A stretch of 64,000 bases of DNA from Pseudomonadota bacterium (lineage in GTDB: Bacteria; Pseudomonadota; Alphaproteobacteria; Sphingomonadales; Sphingomonadaceae), in NCBI GenBank assembly GCA_023436615.1, contig JAEZIO010000034.1:46078-110077 (forward strand). The letters run 5' to 3'. The notes below the pieces were generated by a model. The model had not been told where the DNA came from, did no database searches, and was given only the letters and a program-made list of their open reading frames with translations. Both the position numbers and the translations under genes were made by a program. Below are positions 32,811 to 40,458 of this stretch, piece after piece; position 1 is the stretch's first letter, and every line of letters begins with the position of its first letter.

Positions 32811-34627
32811 GCCGCCGTCCGCTCCTTTATCCGCTTCTCGAGGATGGTCAGCGGCATCGCGCCGTCGCGAAGCACCTCGTGGAAGCGCTTGAGGTCGAAC
32901 TTCGCGCCGAGCGCGGCCTCGGCCTCCGCACGCGCCTTCGTCCACACGCCGTGCCCGACCTTGTAGCTGCACGCCTGGCCCATTTGCGTGCAGTAGCGCT
33001 CGACCTCGCGCTGCGAGCGCGCCTGCGTGAAGCCGGTCGTGTCGACGAGGTACCGCGTCGCCTGCTCGCGGCTCCAGCGCTTGGTGTGAATACCCGTGTC
33101 GACCACTAGCCGCGCGGCTCGGAACAGGAAGGACTGGAGATAGCCGGCGCGCTCGATGCCGTCATAGCCGCCGAGCTCGTCGGACAATTGCTCGGCATAG
33201 AGCGCCCAGCCTTCCGAATAGGCCGAGAAGAACCCGATCTTGCGGAGCATCGGGATATCTTTCGATTCCTGCGAGATGCTGATCTGCAGGTGATGGCCCG
33301 GCACCCCTTCGTGATAGACGAGCGCGGGCAGCGAATATTTCGGCCAGTCGCCGATATCCTTCAGGTTGATGAAGAAGATCGCCGGACGCGATCCGTCGAG
33401 CGAGGCGCGGTTGTAATAACCGTTGGACGCGCCGTCCTGGATCTCGACGGGAACGCGGCGGATCTCGAGCGGCTGCGTCGGCAGCGTCGCGAACGCTCGC
33501 GGAAGCTTCGCCGCCATCGCCGCAGTGTCGGCATTGAGGCTGGCGAGAAGCTGCGCGCGGCCGGCATCGCTGTCCGCATAGAGCTGCGACGGCGCGGTGT
33601 TGAGCTGCGCGAGACGAGCACCCACCGAGCCTTTGGTAAATCCGGCCCCGCGAAGGATTGTGTCGAGCTGTGCGCTGATGTCGGCAACCTGCTGGAGACC
33701 CATCTGGTGGACCTCGTCGGGCGTAAGCGTGGTGGTCGTCGCCTGCTGGAGCGCCGCGGCATAGATGGCCTCGCCGTTGTCGAGGCGCCACGCGCCGTCA
33801 CCGGGGCGCGTGCCGCCCTTCAGCTGCTCCATCAGGGCAATCTGCCGGTCCAGCGCCGGATAGATCTGCTTCGCGACGATCGACGCCGCGCGGCGCTTCC
33901 AGTCGCCGGCAATGCCCTTCGCGGCGGTGCGGGTGACGATCGAATCCACCATCGTATTGTCTTCGGCAGCGGCTGCGCGAAGCTTGCGCATCTGGCCCAG
34001 CGTCAGGTCGATCGACCAGGCCGGAGCGACCAGTCCTCTCGCAGCGTCCGCGCGCTGCTCGGCGGTGTCGTTGTCGAGCGCGGTTGCGACCATCGCCAGC
34101 CGCGACAGATAGGCCTCGGCGTCGGCGGCGTTGTTGATCGTGTGGTCGGTGTTCAGGAAATCGGGCAGGTCGAAATAGGCGCCGCCCTGCTGGAAGATTG
34201 GATAGGGCCGGATGACCGAGTCCATGTCGAAGCGCGCCGGAGCGACGGTCGCCGTCTCCAGTTGGTAAAGAACCACCTCGCGGTTGAGCTGCGCCGCCGG
34301 CGACAGCGTTGCCGGATTGATTGCCTGCACCGCGGCCAGGTCGCGCCTGGTGATCGCAAGCTCCTCGGCGCGGGCCCGAGCGGCTGGGCGGACGTCAAGT
34401 TTGGACTTGAGGCCGGCAAGCTCGCCCTTGTCGAGCCCGAGCGAGGTCGCGAACTCGGGATTGCGCCGCACGCGCTCCTGGAAGATGCGGTCGAACAGCG
34501 CATTGAGCGCCGCGTCACCAGCTCCCGCTCCAGTCTGAAGCGTTGTCCATGCGTTCGCGGGCGAGCTGGAGAGGAGCGGCAGCGCGATCGCCGCAGTGCT
34601 GGTCCAGAGGAATTGCCGGCGGTCCAT
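32798..34627 (-). CDS. Exported DUF885-family protein, predicted metallohydrolase
   Basis: The 609-residue protein begins MDRRQFLWTSTAAIALP, a twin-arginine signal (RRQFL) followed by a hydrophobic stretch and SPANA, so it should be exported folded. The C-terminal half has the zinc-type motif YHEGVPGHHLQ and EGWALYAEQL, which define DUF885 (HExxH-like, gluzincin-related). Substrates are unknown; a peptidase is inferred. I start at ATG 34627, behind AAGGA, rather than the upstream open frame. It converges with uup and diverges from the pirin gene. Confidence 0.88.
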   Translation of the reverse strand: MDRRQFLWTSTAAIALPLLSSSPANAWTTLQTGAGAGDAALNALFDRIFQERVRRNPEFATSLGLDKGELAGLKSKLDVRPAARARAEELAITRRDLAAVQAINPATLSPAAQLNREVVLYQLETATVAPARFDMDSVIRPYPIFQQGGAYFDLPDFLNTDHTINNAADAEAYLSRLAMVATALDNDTAEQRADAARGLVAPAWSIDLTLGQMRKLRAAAAEDNTMVDSIVTRTAAKGIAGDWKRRAASIVAKQIYPALDRQIALMEQLKGGTRPGDGAWRLDNGEAIYAAALQQATTTTLTPDEVHQMGLQQVADISAQLDTILRGAGFTKGSVGARLAQLNTAPSQLYADSDAGRAQLLASLNADTAAMAAKLPRAFATLPTQPLEIRRVPVEIQDGASNGYYNRASLDGSRPAIFFINLKDIGDWPKYSLPALVYHEGVPGHHLQISISQESKDIPMLRKIGFFSAYSEGWALYAEQLSDELGGYDGIERAGYLQSFLFRAARLVVDTGIHTKRWSREQATRYLVDTTGFTQARSQREVERYCTQMGQACSYKVGHGVWTKARAEAEAALGAKFDLKRFHEVLRDGAMPLTILEKRIKERTAAQLA

Positions 34628-34780
34628 CGTTCGTCCTTTCGAGTCCGTGATCGGCGCGGACGATAGGTAGCCAGTCGCCCCCGCGGCAACCGCCATTTGT
34701 CGAAACTGGATAGCCGCTGGTCTGGAGGCGGTCACAGTCGTGATACTTGAAGGGGGTCGATTGCTCGCCATCTCGGGAGC

Positions 34781-35473
34781 ATGATCGATATCCGCCCATT
34801 CTCGTCACTCGGCCACGCCGATCACGGCTGGCTCGACGCGCGCCATCACTTCTCCTTCGCGAACTATCACGATCCCGACCGGATGGGCTGGGGCGCGATC
34901 CGCGTGTGGAACGACGACCGGATCGCGGGCAAGAGCGGCTTTCCTCCACACCCGCACCGCGACATGGAGATCATCACCTACGTCCGCACTGGCGCCATCA
35001 CGCACCAGGATTCCATGGGCAACAAGGGCCGCACGGCGGCTGGCGACGTGCAGGTTATGAGCGCCGGCACCGGAGTGACTCACGCCGAATATAATCTCGA
35101 GGACGAGGAAACGACCCTGTTCCAGATCTGGGTTCTGACCGACAAGCCGGGCGCCGAGCCCAGCTGGGGCGCGATGCCGTTCCCCAAGGAAAGCCGCGCC
35201 GGGAAGTTCCAGCTCCTTGCCAGCGGTGATGCCGATGACGGCGCGCTCACGATCAATTCGGACGCGCGCGTGCTCGGCGCCACGGTCCAAGCCGGCGAGA
35301 GCGTCAGCTACGAGGCTGATCCCAATCGCCACATCTACCTGGTCCCGAGCGGTGCGATCCGCGTGAACGGCGAACAGGCCAATGCGCGAGATGGAATCGC
35401 GATCACCGGCGAGCAAAAAATCACAATCGAAGCGGACGAAGACGCCGAGTTGGTCCTGGTCGACGCCCGTTAA
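34781..35473 (+). CDS. Pirin-family protein (YhhW-like)
   Basis: A bicupin of 230 residues. The N-terminal cupin has the metal ligands HPHRDMEIITYVRTG and a later Glu/His (GVTHAEYN), the His-His-His-Glu set of pirins. YhhW-type enzymes act as quercetin 2,3-dioxygenases; whether this one does is unknown. The C-terminal cupin (LATVQAGESVSYEADPNRHIY-like) lacks ligands, as usual. It is alone on its strand, divergent from the DUF885 gene. Confidence 0.92.
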   Translation: MIDIRPFSSLGHADHGWLDARHHFSFANYHDPDRMGWGAIRVWNDDRIAGKSGFPPHPHRDMEIITYVRTGAITHQDSMGNKGRTAAGDVQVMSAGTGVTHAEYNLEDEETTLFQIWVLTDKPGAEPSWGAMPFPKESRAGKFQLLASGDADDGALTINSDARVLGATVQAGESVSYEADPNRHIYLVPSGAIRVNGEQANARDGIAITGEQKITIEADEDAELVLVDAR

Positions 35474-35558
35474 TGTAAGCTGTGCTTGAAGTGACTTGTG
35501 CGCGCGGGCATGGAGCCGGCGCGCGGAAGACGCGTATTCCATTGCGATCTCGGGGACT

Positions 35559-36731
35559 ATGACGGCGCGCTGGCGGGTAATATGTATTGCGGCTGCCGGA
35601 CTGCTCGTGGCGGCCCCGGCGGTTGCGCAGGAAACGACCGCGCCGCCGCAGAATGCCGTGGTCGGGCCGCCGCAGCTCCAGGACTTTTCGCTCAACGGTA
35701 CGGTCACGCGGCCAGCTCCCGAACCCGTCCAGGCTCAGCCGCGCCCGCGAACGACGCGGACGCCCGCTCCAGCTCCGCCGACAAGCGCGCCCTCGGATGC
35801 TGCCGAACAGCGGCCGGCTGCCACGCGCGGCGCCCCCCCGGCTGCATCGGCTCGGCGGCAAGCGGCGCCAGCCGCCTCTCCGGAAGCGCCCACCTTGACG
35901 TACGCGGCCCCGGCTCCGTCGGGCGCCCGCCCAACCATGGAGCCCCCGGCCGCGCAGCAAGCAACCGGCGAGCCCGCGCTGGGCGTTTCACAAGGCAGCA
36001 TTCCGATGCTCCCATGGCTGCTCGCCGCACTGGCGCTGGCGGGCGCAGGCGCCTGGTTCTACTTCTTCCGCCAGCGTCCGCGCGAAGGCTATGCCGGAGC
36101 CGGCAGCGTTAGTGCGTTCGACGCGCCGCCACGCGCGCGGCCCGCGCCTTCGCCCGCGCCTCGCGTGCACGCGCCGCCGCCCCCGCCCCCACCTCAAACG
36201 CCCAAGCCGGCCACGACCGGCATCGTATCGACCCGGCTGCGGCCGACGCTCGAAATCGAGCTGATCCCCGAGCGCGCGATCGTCGACGAGCAGAAGGCCG
36301 CGGTCCAATTCACCGTGTCGGTGCTGAATGCGGGAAGCGCGCCGGCGCGCGACGTCCGCGTCGAAGCATCGCTGTTCAGTGCCGGGCCGCACCAGGACCA
36401 GCAGATCGGCGCGTTTTTCAACAATCCACTGGCCGAGGGCGATCCCATTCCCGCGATCGGGCCATTGCAGCGCGTTTCGGTCAGCACGGCAGTCGTCCTG
36501 CCACGCGACCAGCTCGAGGCCATCGAGATCGAGGGCCGCCAGCTGTTCGTTCCGATGATCGGCGTGACGGCGCTTTTTGCCTGGAGCGGCGGAGCCGGCC
36601 AAACGTCGGTCAGCTACCTGATCGGCAAGACGACGAAGGGCGAGAAGCTCGCGCCGTTCCGCCTCGATCTGGGCCCGCGCATCTTCCGCAACCTGGAAGC
36701 GCGCGAGCACGACCTGCGCCTGCGCAAGTAG
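35559..36731 (+). CDS. Proline-rich single-pass membrane protein, unknown function
   Basis: Starting at ATG 35559 it has 390 residues: a hydrophobic leader (about 1-23, ending PAVAQ), a 120-residue Pro/Ala/Thr-rich stretch, one clear membrane helix (MLPWLLAALALAGAGAWFYFF, 150-170) and a short basic anchor. A second proline-rich linker with APPPPPPPPQ follows, then a folded domain from about 225 (RPTLEIELIPERAIVDEQ to the end). The folded domain looks like a beta sandwich. If the leader is cleaved, the proline stretch is periplasmic and the folded domain cytoplasmic. I recognise no family. Confidence 0.75.
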   Translation: MTARWRVICIAAAGLLVAAPAVAQETTAPPQNAVVGPPQLQDFSLNGTVTRPAPEPVQAQPRPRTTRTPAPAPPTSAPSDAAEQRPAATRGAPPAASARRQAAPAASPEAPTLTYAAPAPSGARPTMEPPAAQQATGEPALGVSQGSIPMLPWLLAALALAGAGAWFYFFRQRPREGYAGAGSVSAFDAPPRARPAPSPAPRVHAPPPPPPPQTPKPATTGIVSTRLRPTLEIELIPERAIVDEQKAAVQFTVSVLNAGSAPARDVRVEASLFSAGPHQDQQIGAFFNNPLAEGDPIPAIGPLQRVSVSTAVVLPRDQLEAIEIEGRQLFVPMIGVTALFAWSGGAGQTSVSYLIGKTTKGEKLAPFRLDLGPRIFRNLEAREHDLRLRK

Positions 36732-36737
36732 GAAGCG

Positions 36738-37355
36738 CTAAAGCACGGTCGAATTGTAGCTGTGCCAGGCAAGGATGGCTGCGGCGCCGCGATGCGGCCG
36801 CCACGTCTCGGCGATCTCGCGTAGCTGCTTTTCCGCCGGCTTGTCCGCGAAGCCGAACAATCGCCCGATCTCGATCTGTACGGCAAGGTCGCCTGCCGGC
36901 CACACGTCCGCGCGCCCTTCGGCGAACAGGAGATAGATCTCCGCCGACCAGCGGCCGATGCCCTTGATCCGCGTCAGCAGAGCCACCGCTTCTTCATCGT
37001 CGGGCGGAAGGCGGTGCAGGTCGAGTTCGCCTGACAGGACCAGGTCGGCGAGGCTGCGGATATAGCCTGCTTTCTGCCGCGATATCCCGGCGATCCTAAG
37101 CTCGTCATCGGCAGCCTCGAGCAGCGCTTCGAGCGAAGGCGGCGAGCCATAGGCAGCCTCCAGATTCGCCCACATGGTGCGCGCCGCGGCGACGCTGACC
37201 TGCTGGCCGATGATGGTGCGAAGCAGGGTGTGCGCGCCGGGCTCGCTGCGGCGCGGTTCCGGGACTCCGAACCGCTCGACCACGGCGGCGAAGGGCTTCT
37301 CGCGCTCGGCCAACGCCTCGACTGCGGCGCGGATGCTGTCGACAGTTCGGACCAT
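36738..37355 (-). CDS. DNA-3-methyladenine glycosylase II (AlkA-like)
   Basis: The 205-residue protein is a helix-hairpin-helix base-excision glycosylase removing alkylated purines. TLLRTIIGQQVSVAAARTM is the substrate-binding helix, LTRIKGIGRWSAEIYLLF the hairpin, and the catalytic Asp lies in VWPAGDLAVQ (usual FPxxDxxL). It lacks the N-terminal beta domain of E. coli AlkA, as many short relatives do. ATG 37355 shares its A with the rlmB stop (TGATG), so the two are translationally coupled. Confidence 0.9.
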   Translation of the reverse strand: MVRTVDSIRAAVEALAEREKPFAAVVERFGVPEPRRSEPGAHTLLRTIIGQQVSVAAARTMWANLEAAYGSPPSLEALLEAADDELRIAGISRQKAGYIRSLADLVLSGELDLHRLPPDDEEAVALLTRIKGIGRWSAEIYLLFAEGRADVWPAGDLAVQIEIGRLFGFADKPAEKQLREIAETWRPHRGAAAILAWHSYNSTVL

Positions 37356-38098
37356 CAGCGAGCCGCCGCTGCATACAGGGCCACGGCGGCGGCGTTCGAG
37401 ACGTTGAGGCTTTCGACTGCGCTCGTGATCGGAAGCCTCGCGAGCGCGTCGCAATGCTCACGCGTGTTGGGCCGCAGGCCGGGTCCTTCGGCGCCGAGGA
37501 CGAGCGCGACCCTTGGCGGGCCAAGCGCGTCCTTGAGGACCAGCTCGCAGTCGCCTGTGAGCCCGATCCGCCAGAAACCGGCCTCCGCGACCTCGTCCAG
37601 CGCGCGCGCGAGATTGACGACCCGCACCCACGGCACCACTTCGAGCGCTCCGGACGCGGCCTTCGCGAGCGCCCCGCTTTCCGGCGGAGAATGACGGTCC
37701 TGAGTGACGATGCCGATCGCGCCGAACGCCGCGGCCGAGCGGAGGATCGCTCCGACATTGTGCGGATCCGTTACCTGATCGAGCACGAGGAGCACGGCGC
37801 GGTCGGCAGCACCGGCCACCACGTCGTCGAGCCAGACGTCCTCGAGCGGCTGCACCTCGACGACCACGCCCTGGTGCGGAGCGTCGTGCGGGACCAGCCG
37901 GCCAAGGTCGGCGACATCGGCCAACGTGACCGGCACGTCGCTCGGAAATTGCATGAATGCCGCAGCGTCACGGGTCGCCCATGCCTTGACGACGGTGCGC
38001 GCGGGATTGTCGAGCGCCGCAGCGACCGCATGGCGCCCCCACAGGCGCGGCCGGTTGGCGGTGCCGTGGCTCTGGTGCGATTTCTTGCGGCGGGACAT
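37355..38098 (-). CDS. rlmB: 23S rRNA (guanosine-2'-O)-methyltransferase RlmB / TrmH family
   Basis: A SPOUT-class RNA 2'-O-methyltransferase. The three knot motifs are clear: DQVTDPHNVGAILRSA, LVLGAEGPGLR and SAVESLNVSNAAAVALY. The N-terminal substrate-binding domain starts with RLWGRHAVAAAL, the RlmB type that methylates G2251 of 23S rRNA. I choose ATG 38098 (MSRRKKSHQ), giving 247 residues; the frame runs open 12 codons upstream. Close to it upstream are a small membrane protein and other hypothetical genes on the same strand. Confidence 0.9.
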   Translation of the reverse strand: MSRRKKSHQSHGTANRPRLWGRHAVAAALDNPARTVVKAWATRDAAAFMQFPSDVPVTLADVADLGRLVPHDAPHQGVVVEVQPLEDVWLDDVVAGAADRAVLLVLDQVTDPHNVGAILRSAAAFGAIGIVTQDRHSPPESGALAKAASGALEVVPWVRVVNLARALDEVAEAGFWRIGLTGDCELVLKDALGPPRVALVLGAEGPGLRPNTREHCDALARLPITSAVESLNVSNAAAVALYAAAAR

Positions 38099-38143
38099 CC
38101 GCCGCCCAATGAAGTGACAGCGCGCCGCGCGCAACCGCCGCGT

Positions 38144-38575
38144 CTAGGCGAGTGCGGGTTGAGCCTGTTTGCGTGTGCGCCGCACGTTTCGCCAGGTGCC
38201 GACGGCGATCACCAGCAGCATCGGGTAGAACCAGAAGACCAGCGCGGCCGCGTACGCGCGCGAGAAGAGGTCGCTATCCACGGCCTTCATCACATGTCCC
38301 AGGATCGAGGTCAGCTGCAGTCCGGCGACCCAGAGCGGCCAGAAACGGTCGGACCGAAGCGCGACCCAAAGGAAGCCTGCGAAGACGGCCGTGTCGACCA
38401 TCATCAGGTTCGTCTCGACGCCCTGGAAGCGGTCGTGCACCGGCGGAAGGATCAACTCGGTCGCAATCACCCCGAGCACGAGGATGGCGCTGACGAGCCG
38501 CTCGTCCCGCTTGCCGTAAAGGAAGGCGTAAAGCGAGACGAGCGTCAGAAGGATCCGGAACAGGTTCGGTGCCAT
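38144..38575 (-). CDS. Small four-helix membrane protein, unknown function
   Basis: About 143 residues with four hydrophobic helices (LFRILLTLVSLYAFLYG, LVSAILVLGVIATELIL, MMVDTAVFAGFLWVAL, AAALVFWFYPMLLVIAVGTW) and a basic C-terminal tail. ATG 38575 (MAPNLFRI) is preferred over the codon seven residues upstream. No motif suggests a function. It is between the rlmB gene (46 bases downstream) and another small gene, all on the minus strand. Confidence 0.7.
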   Translation of the reverse strand: MAPNLFRILLTLVSLYAFLYGKRDERLVSAILVLGVIATELILPPVHDRFQGVETNLMMVDTAVFAGFLWVALRSDRFWPLWVAGLQLTSILGHVMKAVDSDLFSRAYAAALVFWFYPMLLVIAVGTWRNVRRTRKQAQPALA

Positions 38576-38626
38576 TGCTGCTTCCGTGACGAGCACGCCC
38601 GCATACGGCCCGTCAATGGACCTCCG

Positions 38627-38974
38627 TCAGGCAACCACGCGGAGGTCCGCGCGGCCCTTGGGTTCGCCCGGGGGGCACTCGGTATCGCCGGTGCCGACGG
38701 CGCGCAGGCCAGGCACGTGGCGCCGGGCGTCCGCGAGTGTCGCATGGCACTCGACCATGGCACCGCGCGTCTCGACGAGGTTGGTAACGGCGGCAGCGAG
38801 CTTCTCGAGAGTCGGATGCACGGCGGCGAACCCGACGCGGGCGACGGAATTGGCGTGCATGATCCGCGCCTGGAGCTCGGCGATTTCCACCAGCGCAGAG
38901 TCGATGGTGTCCTCGACCGCGCGTACCTGCGTGGCGACTTCAAAAGCGGCATTTTCGATCATTTGCTTGCGCAT
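38627..38974 (-). CDS. Small helical protein, unknown function
   Basis: A 115-residue protein without signal peptide. Residues 1-80 are almost entirely helical with alternating hydrophobics (AAFEVATQVRAVEDTIDSAL, ELQARIMHANSVARVGF), suggesting a helical bundle or coiled coil. The tail (GTGDTECPPGEPKG) is flexible with one Cys. GGAGAAGGAGC precedes the ATG. It is just downstream of the membrane-anchored LuxR-type regulator on the same strand (73 bases), so a shared transcript and joint role are likely, but no family is recognised. Confidence 0.7.
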   Translation of the reverse strand: MRKQMIENAAFEVATQVRAVEDTIDSALVEIAELQARIMHANSVARVGFAAVHPTLEKLAAAVTNLVETRGAMVECHATLADARRHVPGLRAVGTGDTECPPGEPKGRADLRVVA

Positions 38975-39047
38975 GGCTGCTCCTTCTCCGGAGCCGACAG
39001 GCCCGGAGTGATGGTTTGCCCGGCGTGGGAGGAGGAGGCCGGTCCGG

Positions 39048-39620
39048 CTAGCTCTTGAGGAGCCGTGCGAGGCTCTCGAGCCCGGCGAGATACATGCCCG
39101 CCGAAAATGCGGCTCCTGTCGCGATCGTCACGACCCAGAGCAGCCGCAGGCCGACGCTCATCTCATTCCGGGGGTGGCTCCTCGTTGCGAACGGCAATTG
39201 CAGGGAAGACCAGGACAGCGCGTGCTTCTGCTCGGTTTGAAAGCCCGAACTCCCCCAGGCCTCCCCTGCTCGGTCAGCGTGCCGAATCTGATTGCTGACC
39301 GTGCCGGCTTGCTGGGCCTGGACCGATGCGGGCTCAATGTACGGCGATTGATGTATCAATCGCTGATATGGCGCTCCGTGCTGAGCGACGATGCGCGCGG
39401 CATGGGCGCGGCGCGAAACGCCCAGGATATGGAGCGCCTGGCGGATGCGCTGGTCGACCGTGTGCGGCGAGATGCCGAGCTCGACCGCGATCTCCTTCGA
39501 AGACAGATGTTGCGCGACGAGGCGCAGGCAATCGAGCTGCCCGTCGCTCAGCTTAGCGACGCGCTCGGCAAGCTTCGCCTCGTGTGCGGCATGACCATCC
39601 GTAAGCGCGGGATTCGGCAC
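39048..39620 (-). CDS. LuxR-type DNA-binding protein with C-terminal membrane helix
   Basis: A helix-turn-helix domain of the LuxR/GerE type lies at the N-terminus (LSDGQLDCLRLVAQHLSSKEIAVELGIS..., residues about 24-68 of the 190-residue form). A linker of about 90 residues follows and then a membrane helix at the very end (LLWVVTIATGAAFSAGMYLAGL). So the DNA-binding domain is tethered to the inner membrane by its C-terminus, the reverse of most one-component sensors. I prefer GTG 39620, with AAAGGA upstream, over TTG 39677. Its target and signal are unknown; the helical protein after it may be a partner. Confidence 0.82.
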   Translation of the reverse strand: MPNPALTDGHAAHEAKLAERVAKLSDGQLDCLRLVAQHLSSKEIAVELGISPHTVDQRIRQALHILGVSRRAHAARIVAQHGAPYQRLIHQSPYIEPASVQAQQAGTVSNQIRHADRAGEAWGSSGFQTEQKHALSWSSLQLPFATRSHPRNEMSVGLRLLWVVTIATGAAFSAGMYLAGLESLARLLKS

Positions 39621-39768
39621 CCGAGCCGTTCCTTTCGATGCTTTCTTGCCCCGGTTACTCCCCCGAGTCAGGGGCAACTTACGTCACAATGGCGCAATCG
39701 TCCAAGGACGAGGGTTATCGATCGTTAAGGTTGCCCCGCGAGCGGCTTCCGCCCGAACTGGGGAGCCG

Positions 39769-39854
39769 TGGTGGAGAGGGCTGGATTCGAACCAGCGTAC
39801 GCTTGCGCGGGCAGATTTACAGTCTGCTGCCTTTAACCACTCGGCCACCTCTCC
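39769..39854 (-). tRNA. tRNA-Tyr (anticodon GTA)
   Basis: A class II tRNA of 86 bases with encoded CCA. On the minus strand: acceptor GGAGAGG/CCTCTCC, D arm with GGTT, anticodon stem-loop CAGACTGTAAATCTG (anticodon GTA), a long variable arm (CCGCGCAAGCGTACG region) and T arm GCTGG-TTCGAAT-CCAGC. Confidence 0.97.
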
Positions 39855-39971
39855 ATCGGTGCAGGCAGGCGCGCCAAATGGCGGCGCGCTCGGAAAGTGT
39901 CAACGCGTGCAGGTATCGAACCAGCCGCGCTGGCGCGGCGCTCGCTATGCCCCCCGAGCCGTCGCTCGCGT

Positions 39972-40120
39972 GCGCTCCAGCGCGGCACGTGAGTCCCCCG
40001 GACTGTCCGGTCTGTCGCCCTTCGGCGCTCCAAAATCTAATCGCGCCCCGAGCGATCAAGATTTTGTCGCCGCTCACGTTGGTCGCGCGCTCCAGCCGCA
40101 CGCCAGTCCCCCGGACTGGC
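39972..40120. repeat. Two imperfect direct copies of a palindrome-containing repeat
   Basis: Copy 1 (39972-40005) and copy 2 (40087-40120) share GCGCTCCAGC, then CACG, then AGTCCCCCGGACTG. Copy 2 ends in the perfect palindrome GCCAGTCC-CCC-GGACTGGC at 40102-40120; in copy 1 only the inner five pairs are kept. The palindrome is the same as that after tRNA-Thr. The stretch contains no gene I can support. Confidence 0.7.
40031..40066. other. Long hairpin between tRNA-Gly and tRNA-Tyr
   Basis: CAAAATCT (40031-40038) pairs with AGATTTTG (40059-40066), and inside it TCGC pairs with GCGA around GCCCCGA. The arms contain AAAA/TTTT, so on the minus strand it may end the tRNA-Gly transcript. Confidence 0.5.
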
Positions 40121-40125
40121 TAGGC

Positions 40126-40199
40126 TGGAGCGGGTGAAGGGAATCGAACCCTCGTCGTAAGCTTGGAAGGCTTCTGCTCTACCATTGAGCTACACCCGC
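40126..40199 (-). tRNA. tRNA-Gly (anticodon TCC)
   Basis: On the minus strand: acceptor GCGGGTG/CACCCGC, D arm GCTC...GAGC, anticodon loop CTTCCAA with anticodon TCC (reads GGA and GGG), T arm GAGGG-TTCGATT-CCCTT, discriminator T and encoded CCA at 40128-40126. Length 74. Confidence 0.97.
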
Positions 40200-40265
40200 T
40201 CGCCTGGGCGGCCTTGCCACCGGCGATCTGGGATCGTCAACCGAATTGGCAAGCGTTTCACCGGC

Positions 40266-40293
40266 TTGACGCGCGATATGCGACTCCGTTACC
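40266..40293 (+). promoter_or_regulatory. Probable promoter of the trp operon
   Basis: TTGACG (40266-40271) is a good -35 element; GTTACC at 40288-40293 is a weak -10 with 16-base spacing. Transcription would start around 40300, only a few bases before the leader-peptide ATG. No strong ribosome-binding site precedes that ATG, so the leader could be translated as a leaderless mRNA, as known for the rhizobial trp leader. Confidence 0.5.
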
Positions 40294-40303
40294 CACGCGA
40301 GCA

Positions 40304-40390
40304 ATGGCACACCTGAGCGCCATCGCTGCAGCTTCGACCGTCCGCTTCTGGTGGCGTTCGGCGACTCATGCGGCGCGATGGCGCGACTGA
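40304..40390 (+). CDS. trpL: trp leader peptide with tandem Trp codons
   Basis: The 28-residue reading frame MAHLSAIAAASTVRF-WW-RSATHAARWRD has two adjacent Trp codons (40349-40354) and a third near its end, in front of a terminator and the trpD gene. Three Trp in 28 codons, placed in this way, is the signature of ribosome-mediated attenuation: stalling at the Trp codons when charged tRNA-Trp is scarce prevents the terminator from forming. It has no role other than translation. Confidence 0.85.
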   Translation: MAHLSAIAAASTVRFWWRSATHAARWRD

Positions 40391-40419
40391 TCGACTAGCA
40401 AACCGATCATCGACTGCCC

Positions 40420-40442
40420 GCCCGCCACCGGCGGGCTTTTTT
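40420..40442 (+). terminator. trp attenuator
   Basis: GCCCGCC (40420-40426) and GGCGGGC (40430-40436) form a perfect 7-bp stem around ACC, followed by six T residues, 16 bases before the trpD ATG. CGCCACC at 40423-40429, the left arm and loop, is complementary to GGTGGCG at 40350-40356, which overlaps the tandem Trp codons, so alternative pairing is possible. Confidence 0.9.
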
Positions 40443-40458
40443 GTTTCAGGTGACCACA

